NCBI RefSeq assembly: GCF_002895565.1
Contig: NZ_AZRN01000012.1
Location: forward strand, 1 to 64,000
Direction: 5' to 3'
DNA length: 64,000 nt
DNA from: Petrotoga mexicana DSM 14811
GTDB lineage: Bacteria > Thermotogota > Thermotogae > Petrotogales > Petrotogaceae
In this document: positions 36,313 through 43,169 of the stretch, one piece after another
How the letters are laid out: each line of letters starts with the position of its first letter
Numbering within the stretch: the stretch's first letter is position 1
The notes under the pieces: generated by a model
Told to the model about the DNA's origin: nothing
What the model saw: the letters and a program-made list of their open reading frames with translations, nothing else
Databases searched by the model: none
Program-made: the position numbers and the translations under genes

Positions 36313-36696
36313 TTATTCGTAGTTCGCAATCTCTTCTTCAACGATCATTACTTCTTCTAAGTTTCTTAGGTAAAAGGGGTACTCTTTTGGTACGTAGGGC
36401 ATTTTTGCTTTTCTTTTTCCAATGTCGCTTTTTATTTTTAGTAGTATGAATTTTTTCATGTATCCTGTGAAATTTCCTTTGAGATTGAAGTTGTCAATCG
36501 CACATAAGAATAGGTAAGTTAAACTTCCAAAGCTGTCTTCAAAGTCTATCCCGCAACTTTGAGTGAGTTTGTTGGCTTCGTTGACAAGAAAGCCTTTGTA
36601 TTTGGTGAATAGGGTTTCTTTTGATTTTTTGTCGCCTTTTTTGGAGAGGGTTACTAGTTCTTGGTCCGTTAGTTTGGTGTAGTTTTGATGTTTTAT
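36313..36696 (-). CDS. Sigma-70 region-2-like protein without an ordinary start codon
   Basis: 127 aa if read from AUA at 36696. DQELVTLSKKGDKKSKETLF followed by YKGFLVNEANKL, DFEDSFGSLTYLFLCAIDNFN and FTGYMKKFILLKIKSDIGK has the layout of sigma region 2; no region 4 is present. It resembles the RsoA-type partner of Bacillus sigma-O, which also supplies only region 2. GGGGG lies eight bases before AUA. No ATG, GTG or TTG occurs in frame before the region-2 fold, and TAG closes the frame upstream. A consensus promoter lies at 36814-36841. It follows the DUF2922/DUF1659 genes. Alternatives: a mutated start codon or an inactive gene. Confidence 0.6.
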   Translation of the reverse strand: MKHQNYTKLTDQELVTLSKKGDKKSKETLFTKYKGFLVNEANKLTQSCGIDFEDSFGSLTYLFLCAIDNFNLKGNFTGYMKKFILLKIKSDIGKRKAKMPYVPKEYPFYLRNLEEVMIVEEEIANYE

Positions 36697-36813
36697 GGTG
36701 GTTTCCCCCTTTTTTAATTGATTATCTATTCCCGCCCTCCACCCCTTGTGATCCCTGTTTAAAGGCTAAAGGAGACCTTGAGGATGGGTAGTTGTGTGAC
36801 ATTTTTAAAGTAT

Positions 36814-36841
36814 ATTATACGTGCGTATACTAATATATCAA
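36814..36841 (-). promoter_or_regulatory. Promoter with embedded palindrome before the sigma-like gene
   Basis: Minus strand TTGATA, 16-bp spacer, TATAAT. TATACG-CA-CGTATA, an inverted repeat, overlaps the spacer and -10 box and could be an operator. The -35 box overlaps the T run of the terminator at 36836-36872. Confidence 0.6.
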
Positions 36842-36872
36842 AAAAACTCATGCCCCGTCAAGAGGCATGAGT
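36836..36872 (-). terminator. Rho-independent terminator after the DUF2922 gene
   Basis: Stem ACTCATGCC/GGCATGAGT with a nine-base loop, then a T run on the minus strand. Confidence 0.75.
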
Positions 36873-36880
36873 GCTTTTCT

Positions 36881-37090
36881 TTATTGAATGAGGTTGAATA
36901 CTTCATTTGTCGTTGTTTCAACGATTTGTGCTTCGTCTACTTGTGCGGTTGTAGGTACTAATACCCCTATCAAGCTTTGCATTACTGGTTCTATTTCTGC
37001 TTGCGTTAGTGTTTCTAATACTCCATCAATAGATAGGGTTTTGCTTTTTCCTTCTGATGAGTCATAGAATTTCATTCTTAATCTTCTCAT
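36881..37090 (-). CDS. DUF2922 family protein
   Basis: 69 aa. MRRLRMKFYDSSEGKSKTLSI, TLTQAEIEPVMQSLI and EAQIVETTTNEVFNLI match the small DUF2922 family (KxLxLxF..., DARIVxTTxxE). Function unknown. In Firmicutes such genes are often found with DUF1659, YvrJ and sigma-O-type genes, and the same arrangement is seen here. Ribosome site AAGGAGG; 17-bp gap to the DUF1659 gene. Confidence 0.75.
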   Translation of the reverse strand: MRRLRMKFYDSSEGKSKTLSIDGVLETLTQAEIEPVMQSLIGVLVPTTAQVDEAQIVETTTNEVFNLIQ

Positions 37091-37107
37091 TTGCTATTTC
37101 CTCCTTT

Positions 37108-37308
37108 TTAGATTATTTCGTAGCTTTCGTCGAAGTAATAGACCGCGTTGGTGTTTTCACAGAGTGAGACTAATCCTTGTAAGGCGGTTTTTATGTCTGC
37201 TTCTACGTCTGTGAATAAATCATAGCTTTTATACTTTTTTTGTTCTTTTCCGTCTACTATGCTTATCCAGACGATCTTTGCTTTTCTTGATTCTAAGTTC
37301 ATTGCCAT
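37108..37308 (-). CDS. DUF1659-like protein
   Basis: 66 aa: KIVWISIVDGKEQKKYKSYDLF, DVEADIKTALQGLVSLCENTN, YYFDESYEII. Matches in size and outline the DUF1659 family, the usual neighbour of DUF2922. Ribosome site AGGAGGTGG. Function unknown. Confidence 0.6.
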   Translation of the reverse strand: MAMNLESRKAKIVWISIVDGKEQKKYKSYDLFTDVEADIKTALQGLVSLCENTNAVYYFDESYEII

Positions 37309-37402
37309 GTGTTACCACCTCCTGAGTGTTTTTGTTTCCTTAGACCCCTTCTGGGGTGTTTCCTGGTTTGCCTTGCTTTACTTCCCCGGGGAGAAATCAT
37401 TT

Positions 37403-37609
37403 TTATGCTTTTTCAGGTTTTGGAAATAGTAACGCTACTACTCCGTCGATGAGTATGGAGATTATTAGGTCCATGATCGGAGAGTATTTGCCGATGGATT
37501 TGAGGAATTCTCTTACCGCGTTTAGAACGATCTCTTTTTTCTTTTTGCCGTTGCCAGGTACTTCCACCATTTTTACAAGGTCAGGGATTAATCCAACTAT
37601 TTCTTTCAT
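37403..37609 (-). CDS. Small protein with one hydrophobic C-terminal segment
   Basis: 68 aa. N-terminal amphipathic part with GNGKKKKEIVLNAVREFL, then MDLIISILIDGVVALLF, a likely membrane segment, and a charged end. It resembles short LLH-type phage holins in outline only. First gene of the DUF1659/DUF2922 series on the minus strand; ribosome site GGAGGTGA. Confidence 0.55.
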   Translation of the reverse strand: MKEIVGLIPDLVKMVEVPGNGKKKKEIVLNAVREFLKSIGKYSPIMDLIISILIDGVVALLFPKPEKA

Positions 37610-37674
37610 TTTCTCACCTCCACTAATAGTATCCGTAAGAATACTTAAATTGTGGTAAATAATTGTTTACTGTT

Positions 37675-37850
37675 TATCTATTCCCGCCCGCCGCCCTTAG
37701 AGGATGAAGGGGCTTCGCCCCTTATGATTCCTGTTGAAAGGCCTGAGAGGCCTTAGTGGATGAAGGGGCTTCGCCCCTTATGAACACTTTTTTAAAGGCT
37801 TTGACTTTAAGATTTATTATCTATTCCCACCCACCACCCTCAGAGGATAA
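37675..37850. repeat. Hairpin repeats AAGGGGCTTCGCCCCTT
   Basis: Two identical hairpins AAGGGGC-TTC-GCCCCTT at about 37707-37723 and 37761-37777, and a third at about 38049-38065 (GGGGCTTCGCCCC). AGGCCTGAGAGGCCT is a further short hairpin. These flank GC-rich leader units (CCCGCCCGCCGCCC). No T run follows, so they are not ordinary terminators. Confidence 0.55.
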
Positions 37851-37864
37851 ATTTTTGATCCACC

Positions 37865-37990
37865 TGGGTCAAAAATTGGGACAGTTTTGGGTCAAATTTT
37901 GACCCAGGTGTGGGTCAATTTTTGGGACAGCCTATAAGGTATTTATATTTATTAATATAAATATATAAAAATATATATAATATTTTTTTC
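37865..37990. other. Iteron-like origin candidate
   Basis: Two direct 20-bp repeats, TGGGTCAA-(A/T)-TTGGGACAG type, start at 37865 and 37911. Between them, at 37888-37906, is a palindrome TGGGTCAAA...TTTGACCCA. About 10 bp further comes a stretch of over 50 bp that is almost pure A/T. This is the layout of a theta-type plasmid or phage origin (initiator sites plus unwinding element). It lies 300 bp before the genes for a winged-helix replication-type protein and a DnaC-like loader. 37991-38289 otherwise contains one hairpin repeat and GC-rich units. Confidence 0.55.
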
Positions 37991-38289
37991 TCATTTTGTA
38001 GGCAGAAATCAAAGGTTTGAAGTCTAAGGTAAAAAAGTCTGTTGTGGTTAAAGGGGCTTCGCCCCTTAGGATCCCTTTTAGAAAACTAAAAAACTTGTTT
38101 TAGTAGGGACTTAGTCCCTTATGATCTTTTTTTCGAAAGCTTTGCTTTTGAGTTTTTTGCTGGATTTTATTAAATCTTTTCCCACCCACCACCCATTACG
38201 TCGCCCGCCGCCCCTTAAGGATTTTTTATTTTTTTTGCAGATATTACTATTGGGAAGAAAAAAATTTTTTGGGATGCTGAGGTGATTTT

Positions 38290-38955
38290 ATGAATGTTTT
38301 TAGTCTTTTGAACCATTTCTTCAGGGAAAATGAGAGGGAGAAGGTTTCTTCTTCTGCCACAAAGCTTTATTTCTTTTTGATTTACGAGGCGAATAAGAGT
38401 TATTGGGAGGGACCTTTGATGTTTTCTGAGCGAAAGCTTTCTTCACTTCTTTCTTTTAGCAAGAATACGGTGTCTAAGTGTTTGAGTGAGCTTGAGGATA
38501 GGGGATTGATTATGTGCTATCCGCGAAAGGGAAACAGCCTCACGGCAAATAAGGAAGGCGGCCTCATGGCAAATGAGGAAGACAGCCTTACGGCAAATGA
38601 GGAAAATAGACTCATGGTGAGCAAGAAAGACGGCATCACGGGGAACAAGAGAGACAGCCTTACGGCAAATGTGAAGGGCAAAGAGGCTTTTTCTAGTACT
38701 TTTTGGTTTCCTGAAGTGCAATTAAGGAAGACGGGCTCAAACTCCCCGAAGGGGGTTCAAGGAAAGACGGGCTCAAGTGCCCCGAAAGGGGTTCAAGACA
38801 AGACTGGCTCACAGCAAATAAGGAAGACGGCCTCACGACAAACAAGGAATGAGAAAAAAGAGGTTTACAATAAGGGAGTGCGGTATAATGTTCACAGAGG
38901 AGAGAACAGCCTCACGGCAAATAAGGGAGGTAGCAAGTATGCCAAATTCTTCTGA
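38290..38955 (+). CDS. Winged-helix replication-type protein with repeat-derived C-terminal half
   Basis: 221 aa. Residues 1-80 resemble the N-terminal domain of phage replisome organisers/DnaD-like proteins: FSLLNHFFREN, SATKLYFFLIYEANKSYWEG, MFSERKLSSLLSFSKNTVSKCLSELEDRGLI. From residue about 83 to 185 almost everything is translated repeat: six tandem 24-bp units (SLTANKE type) and then 36-bp-type units read in another frame (SAPKGVQ, KTASRQ). Only KEAFSSTFWFPEVQL interrupts them. The frame ends within the start of the loader gene (17-bp overlap). Ribosome site GAGGTGA. Probable initiator or adapter acting at the 37865 origin; the tail is probably unstructured. Confidence 0.65.
   Translation: MNVFSLLNHFFRENEREKVSSSATKLYFFLIYEANKSYWEGPLMFSERKLSSLLSFSKNTVSKCLSELEDRGLIMCYPRKGNSLTANKEGGLMANEEDSLTANEENRLMVSKKDGITGNKRDSLTANVKGKEAFSSTFWFPEVQLRKTGSNSPKGVQGKTGSSAPKGVQDKTGSQQIRKTASRQTRNEKKEVYNKGVRYNVHRGENSLTANKGGSKYAKFF
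38536..38680 (+). repeat. Tandem array of six degenerate 24-bp units in a coding gene
   Basis: Each unit is related to ACAGCCTCACGGCAAATGAG; the arms CCTCA and TGAGG pair around CGGCAAA in the best copies. Translation: SLTANKE, GGLMANEE, DSLTANEE, NRLMVSKK, DGITGNKR, DSLTANVK. The degeneracy indicates age. Confidence 0.8.
38726..38930 (+). repeat. Further 24/36-bp repeat units in the same gene
   Basis: Two CCCCGAAGGGG-type units (38740-38790), two CCTCAC-type units (38805-38850), then a single CCTCACGGCAAATAAGG unit at about 38907-38930. The first four are read in a different phase (SAPKGVQ, ASRQ) from the upstream array. Confidence 0.8.
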
Positions 38956-39631
38956 GAGGGGTTGTTTTTGTAAAGATCCTGAAAATTGCCCGAGTCGCGG
39001 GATTTTAGATAATAAATATATGTGTTCGATTTTTATGAATTATTTGAATGGGAGTAGAAATTACAGGGATATTTCCCCAAAGATTTATCTTGATGCATCG
39101 TTTGATAATTTTCTTGCACTGAATGAGCATTTGAAGAAGGGTTTGCTAAAATGCCGTTACTTTGTTGAGGAGAAGTTGTGGGAGAAGGGCGTTGGTTTGA
39201 TACTGTATGGAGGATACGGTACTGGGAAGAGTAGGTTAGGTTTTACTGTGTTGAAAGAGGCTGCTGTTATGGGTTGTTCTATCGGTGTTTTGGATATATT
39301 GAGGGATTTTGAGAATTTTGAGGGTGCCGATGCCGCTATTGAGAGAGCGTTTGAATCTGATTTGATTTTTATAGACGATCTTGGTGCCAAGAGTTATGAA
39401 TGGATAGGTCAGAAGATAAGAATCGTTATAGACGAGGTCAATAGAAACCAAAAAAGCGTTATAATTTCTACGAACTTGAATCCAAAAGAGCTGGTTAATT
39501 TTTTGGACGATAGAACCGTTTCAAGGTTGATAGAGATCGTTCCAAAAGAAGGTTTGATTTATTTGGGCGAAGAGGATTTTAGGGTGAAAAAGAGAGAAGA
39601 GAAGGTGGCTTATTTTGAACAGATCCGTTAA
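38939..39631 (+). CDS. DnaC/IstB-like helicase-loader ATPase
   Basis: 230 aa from ATG 38939, chosen because GGGAGG lies nine bases before it; the longer frame upstream is repeat sequence. An N-terminal cysteine cluster (CFCKDPENC) may bind zinc. AAA+ core: Walker A YGGYGTGKSRLG near residues 89-100, Walker B LIFIDDLGAKSYEW near 142, sensor region IISTNLNPKEL, and an arginine-rich box DRTVSRLIE. DnaC-type proteins load the replicative helicase; IstB-like proteins serve transposition. The neighbouring origin-like site and winged-helix gene favour replication. Notably it contains no repeat units although both neighbours do. Confidence 0.8.
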   Translation: MPNSSERGCFCKDPENCPSRGILDNKYMCSIFMNYLNGSRNYRDISPKIYLDASFDNFLALNEHLKKGLLKCRYFVEEKLWEKGVGLILYGGYGTGKSRLGFTVLKEAAVMGCSIGVLDILRDFENFEGADAAIERAFESDLIFIDDLGAKSYEWIGQKIRIVIDEVNRNQKSVIISTNLNPKELVNFLDDRTVSRLIEIVPKEGLIYLGEEDFRVKKREEKVAYFEQIR

Positions 39632-42600
39632 GAAAATGGCTTTGGAGCTTAAGAGCATCCTGCAAAAAGAGGTCATAAATGAGGAAGACAGCCTCAAGCG
39701 CCCCGAAAGGGGTTCAAGGAAAGACAGCCTCAAGCACCCCGAAAGGGGTTCAATGAAAGACAGCCTCACGGCAGGTGAGGAGAGAGTTTTGTTGGATGTT
39801 TTTTTGAGTTTTATTATTCTAAGAGTATTGCATGCAAAGGGAAACATCCTCACGGCAAATAAGGAAGACAGCCTCAAGCGCCCCGAAGGGGGTTCAAGGA
39901 AAGACAGCCTCACGGCAAATATGGAGGGAGATTTACAACTTTTGGGAAAGAGTGGTTCAGATTCGAATCTTTTAGGTGATTATCTTTCTGGTGTGCAATT
40001 TCTGAATAGAAATTTTGATTGTTGTTATTTAGTCGATGATATTAAAAGCAGAATTACTCGCCAAACAATAGAAAAAGTCAGAGATTTGTTTCAGAGTGTG
40101 AAAGATGAAGATTGGAAGAAAGAGGAGATTATTTCTTGGTCTTACGAGTATTTCAACGAAGCCAGCCTCAAGCGCCCCAAAGGGGGTTCAAGGAAAGACA
40201 GCCTCACGGCGAGTAAGGATTTAAAGGGTAAAAATGGTGTTATTTCACAGTTTTATACACCAAAATGGATAGTGGATTATTTGGCGGAAAATACGTTGGG
40301 GAAATATTACGGAAGAAACGGCCTCACGGCAAATGAGGAAGACAGCCTCACGGCAGGTGATGATAAGGGAGTGGACATTGAGGATGTTAAGGTTATAGAC
40401 CCGGCTTGTGGCTGTGGGAACTTCGTTATAGGGGTTTACGATAAGTTGAGAGAGATGTATCAAAATAGGAGTTACGATGATGCTTTGATTCCAAAACTTA
40501 TAATTACTAAGAATTTATACGGTATAGATATCGATGAGAACGCTGTTGAAATTACAAATTTGTTGTTGAGATTGAAGGCTTTAGAAGATGGAGCCTATGA
40601 GAAGTTTGAAACAAACATAGTAGCTGTTCCCAAAGAGAACAGCCTCACGGCAAATGAAGAAGGGCAGAATGAGTATTTGAAGAAGTTTGAAAAGATTGGA
40701 AGCTTGATGAGAACAGAGGATGTTTTAAGTTTAAAGGAGTCAGGTATAAACGATGAACGATTGAAGAAAGCTTTAGATATTCTTTCTTTGAAATACGATA
40801 TTGTTTTAACCAACCCTCCTTATTTAGATTCCTCTGATTATGATTTTGAATTGAAGAGATACATAAACGAGGATTATAGTGAGTTTAAAAAAAATCTGTA
40901 CGCCTGCTTTATTAAAAAGAGTTGCGAATTAGTGAAGATGGATGGATTTGTTGGTATGATAACTCCTCAAACCTTTATGTTTATTGGGAGTTATGAGAAG
41001 ACAAGAAGGTTCATATTAGATAACTTTCAGATAGAGAGATTGGTTCATTTTGGCCTTGGAGGGGTGTTTGATAACGCTTTAGTGGACACAGCAATGTTTG
41101 TTTTGAGAAGAAGTGAAGACAGCCTCACGGCACATAAGGAAAACAGCCTCAAGCGCCCCGAAGGGGGTTCAAGGAAAGACAGCCTCACGGCAAGTGAGGA
41201 GGGGAGTTTGGGTGAATACATAAACCTTACCTCTTTTAACGGGAAAGATTCTAAGAAACGTGCTTTATTTTCTATTTGGGAAGCCAGCCTCAAGCGCCCC
41301 GAAGGGGGTTCAAGGAAAGACAGCCTCACGGCAAGTGAGGAAAAGAAGAGAGAGAATTATCTTTCTAAGTATGTTTTTAGGGTTGATAAGAACGTTTTTA
41401 CAAAGGTTCCGAGGTTTCCTTTCATTTATTGGGTGGATTCAGACGTTGTACGTACCTTTGAAAACGAGCCGTTAGAAAAGTTCGCTGATGCACGGCAGGG
41501 GATAGCTACTGGGGATAACAAAAGGTTTTTGAGGTACTTTTGGGAAGTTAGAAGAGAGGATATTAAAGATGGAAAGAAATGGGTCCCTTACTCCAAAGGT
41601 GGACCTTACAATAAATGGTATGGTAATTTGTGGTGGGTTATAGCCTTCGATGAAGAGAATTATAATCTATTGTCAAAAATGGGGAATTATCTTCCAAATA
41701 GAAAGTATTATTTCAAAAAGGGTATAACTTACACGATGACAACCTCGAAAGGGGCGACATTTAGATACCTTCCTTCAGGATTTTTGTTTGATTGTAAGGG
41801 TAGTAGTTTGTTCTTTTCAAAAGACGAAGATATTTTTCGGTTTTTAGGTTTACTCAACAGTAGTTTGTTTTCTTACTTGGAGAGTTTTATTGCAGGAAGC
41901 GTGGATTTGGAGGTTGGGGATTTGAAAAAACTTCCCGTTCCACAAGGTTTGTTTGAGGGTTCTTCTAAGACTCAGGCGTTAGAAGCGCTTGTAAGATTGA
42001 ACGTGGCGATTAAAAAGCAGAATACCGAGATATATCCAAACGAACTGCACTTCAACGAGGAGAGTATCGATGGTGTTTCTAAGTTTTATGGTTTCATAGA
42101 GAGTAAAAACGCTCTTGATACCTATCTGCTTCTTTCTGAAGGTTTGATAGATGTACTCATAATGAAGTTGTACAGTTTGAAAGAAAGAAATTTTGAGGAG
42201 ATTTATAAAACAGTGGGGATTCCTACGGCTTTTTTACCTTTTTCTAACGGTAAAGGTGTAAAGGGTTTGCCCCCATTGAAAGAACTGTTGAAAAACCAGT
42301 ATCTTTATGAATTTGGTTTGAATCAAGCTGAACTTACCAAAATAGAAAAGCTTATTGAAGAGGCTTATAATAATAAAATCAGGTCTTTAATTTCCATTAT
42401 GCCTTTTGATGAAGGTGTAACCAACTATCATCGAAGAGAGCCATACGATAACTATGTGGAAAGAAAAGCAGAAGAAAGTTTTCAAAATCCTATTTCCGTC
42501 TACAACAGTATGAGTAACCAAGATCAGATTTTAGCAAAATTAGCTTTTGTAAGAATAGATAACGAGATCCAAAGGTACCTTTTGAATGCGGATACGGGTT

Positions 42601-43076
42601 TTATCCCCTTTGGATTTTCAATCGATGAAGAAAATAAACTGTTATCCTCAATATTCGAAGAAAACAGCCTCACGGCAAATAAGGAGCGTTCTGAATTAGA
42701 GAGTATTGTGAAGAAAGATTTGAGGGGTTATGTCTTTAAAGATTACCTAAAACTTCATGAGAAGTTTTATAAAGATAGGCCTATTGTTTGGAAGTTTGGA
42801 AAGAGAGATTGTGGTTTTTTAGTTCATTATCATAATTTGAACGAAAAAACGAAGATCAATATCTTGAACTTTTTGAGAAATAGGATCAAAGAAACGGCCT
42901 CACGGCAAATAAGGAAGGCAGCCTCAAGCGCCCCGAAGGGGGTTCAAGGACAGACAGCCTCACGGCAAACGAGGAATGAAAAGGAAAGTTTCAGAGAATT
43001 GATAAAGATAATAGAGTCGAAGAATTTTGAATTGAACATAGATGATGGGGTTTTGAGAAATAGAGAGCTTTTTTAG
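39615..43076 (+). CDS. Orphan N6-adenine DNA methyltransferase (PglX/type IIG-like) with nine repeat insertions
   Basis: 1153 aa. Motif I VIDPACGCGNF near residue 258, motif IV NPPY at 400-403, then FIKKSCELVKMDGFVGMITPQTFMF and a C-terminal target-recognition region with KKLPVPQ. Size and order resemble BREX PglX or Eco57I-type enzymes. Nine separate sites carry translated repeat units such as DSLKRPEGGSRKDSLTA, all in frame, adding about 200 residues; all avoid the catalytic motifs. The last site is read in a second phase (TASRQ, SAPKGVQ). TTG 39615 has AAGGTGG before it; ATG 39636 is the alternative. No nuclease, PglZ or Brx gene is present, so it is an orphan or solitary modification enzyme. 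Confidence 0.8.
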   Translation: MNRSVKKMALELKSILQKEVINEEDSLKRPERGSRKDSLKHPERGSMKDSLTAGEERVLLDVFLSFIILRVLHAKGNILTANKEDSLKRPEGGSRKDSLTANMEGDLQLLGKSGSDSNLLGDYLSGVQFLNRNFDCCYLVDDIKSRITRQTIEKVRDLFQSVKDEDWKKEEIISWSYEYFNEASLKRPKGGSRKDSLTASKDLKGKNGVISQFYTPKWIVDYLAENTLGKYYGRNGLTANEEDSLTAGDDKGVDIEDVKVIDPACGCGNFVIGVYDKLREMYQNRSYDDALIPKLIITKNLYGIDIDENAVEITNLLLRLKALEDGAYEKFETNIVAVPKENSLTANEEGQNEYLKKFEKIGSLMRTEDVLSLKESGINDERLKKALDILSLKYDIVLTNPPYLDSSDYDFELKRYINEDYSEFKKNLYACFIKKSCELVKMDGFVGMITPQTFMFIGSYEKTRRFILDNFQIERLVHFGLGGVFDNALVDTAMFVLRRSEDSLTAHKENSLKRPEGGSRKDSLTASEEGSLGEYINLTSFNGKDSKKRALFSIWEASLKRPEGGSRKDSLTASEEKKRENYLSKYVFRVDKNVFTKVPRFPFIYWVDSDVVRTFENEPLEKFADARQGIATGDNKRFLRYFWEVRREDIKDGKKWVPYSKGGPYNKWYGNLWWVIAFDEENYNLLSKMGNYLPNRKYYFKKGITYTMTTSKGATFRYLPSGFLFDCKGSSLFFSKDEDIFRFLGLLNSSLFSYLESFIAGSVDLEVGDLKKLPVPQGLFEGSSKTQALEALVRLNVAIKKQNTEIYPNELHFNEESIDGVSKFYGFIESKNALDTYLLLSEGLIDVLIMKLYSLKERNFEEIYKTVGIPTAFLPFSNGKGVKGLPPLKELLKNQYLYEFGLNQAELTKIEKLIEEAYNNKIRSLISIMPFDEGVTNYHRREPYDNYVERKAEESFQNPISVYNSMSNQDQILAKLAFVRIDNEIQRYLLNADTGFIPFGFSIDEENKLLSSIFEENSLTANKERSELESIVKKDLRGYVFKDYLKLHEKFYKDRPIVWKFGKRDCGFLVHYHNLNEKTKINILNFLRNRIKETASRQIRKAASSAPKGVQGQTASRQTRNEKESFRELIKIIESKNFELNIDDGVLRNRELF
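39680..39925 (+). repeat. Two repeat clusters at the methyltransferase N-terminus
   Basis: 39680-39778: two 36-bp units (SLKRPERGSRKD, SLKHPERGSMKD) and one 24-bp unit (SLTAGEE). 39842-39925: 24-, 36- and 24-bp units. The 36-bp unit has the hairpin CCCCGAAAGGGG. Confidence 0.85.
40163..40360 (+). repeat. Repeat clusters flanking the SAM-binding region
   Basis: 40163-40215: one 36-bp and one 24-bp unit. 40318-40360: two 24-bp units. They bracket the conserved IVDYLAENTLGKYYG segment. A single 24-bp unit follows at 40638-40662 (ENSLTANEEG). Confidence 0.85.
41116..41345 (+). repeat. Repeat clusters after the catalytic domain
   Basis: 41116-41200: 24-, 36- and 24-bp units. 41284-41345: 36- and 24-bp units. 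Both read SLKRPEGGSRKDSLTASEE. The near identity of the two clusters indicates recent copying. Confidence 0.85.
42660..42985 (+). repeat. Repeat units near the methyltransferase C-terminus
   Basis: 42663-42686: one 24-bp unit (NSLTANKE). 42893-42980: 24-, 36- and 24-bp units read in the second phase (TASRQIRKA, SAPKGVQG, TASRQTRNE). Both phases of the repeat are open. Confidence 0.85.
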
Positions 43077-43169
43077 TAATTCTTTATATATCTTAAAACC
43101 TCTCAAATGATTTTTGGTTATAATGACTTTGGTTTGAAGGAACTAAAAAATCAAAGGGAGGTAGAAAGT

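Noticed and set aside
37707-38065. AAGGGGCTTCGCCCCTT hairpins as transcription terminators
   Set aside because: Strong hairpins but no T run on either side, and three copies stand in a region without gene ends.
38536-38930. Regular short repeats resembling a CRISPR array
   Set aside because: Units are translated in frame, vary in length (24 and 36 bp), are adjacent or single, and have no unique spacers of constant length or cas genes nearby.
39615-43076. A complete BREX or restriction-modification system
   Set aside because: Only the PglX/type IIG-like methyltransferase is present; no PglZ, BrxC, BrxA/B, nuclease or helicase partner lies within the window next to it.
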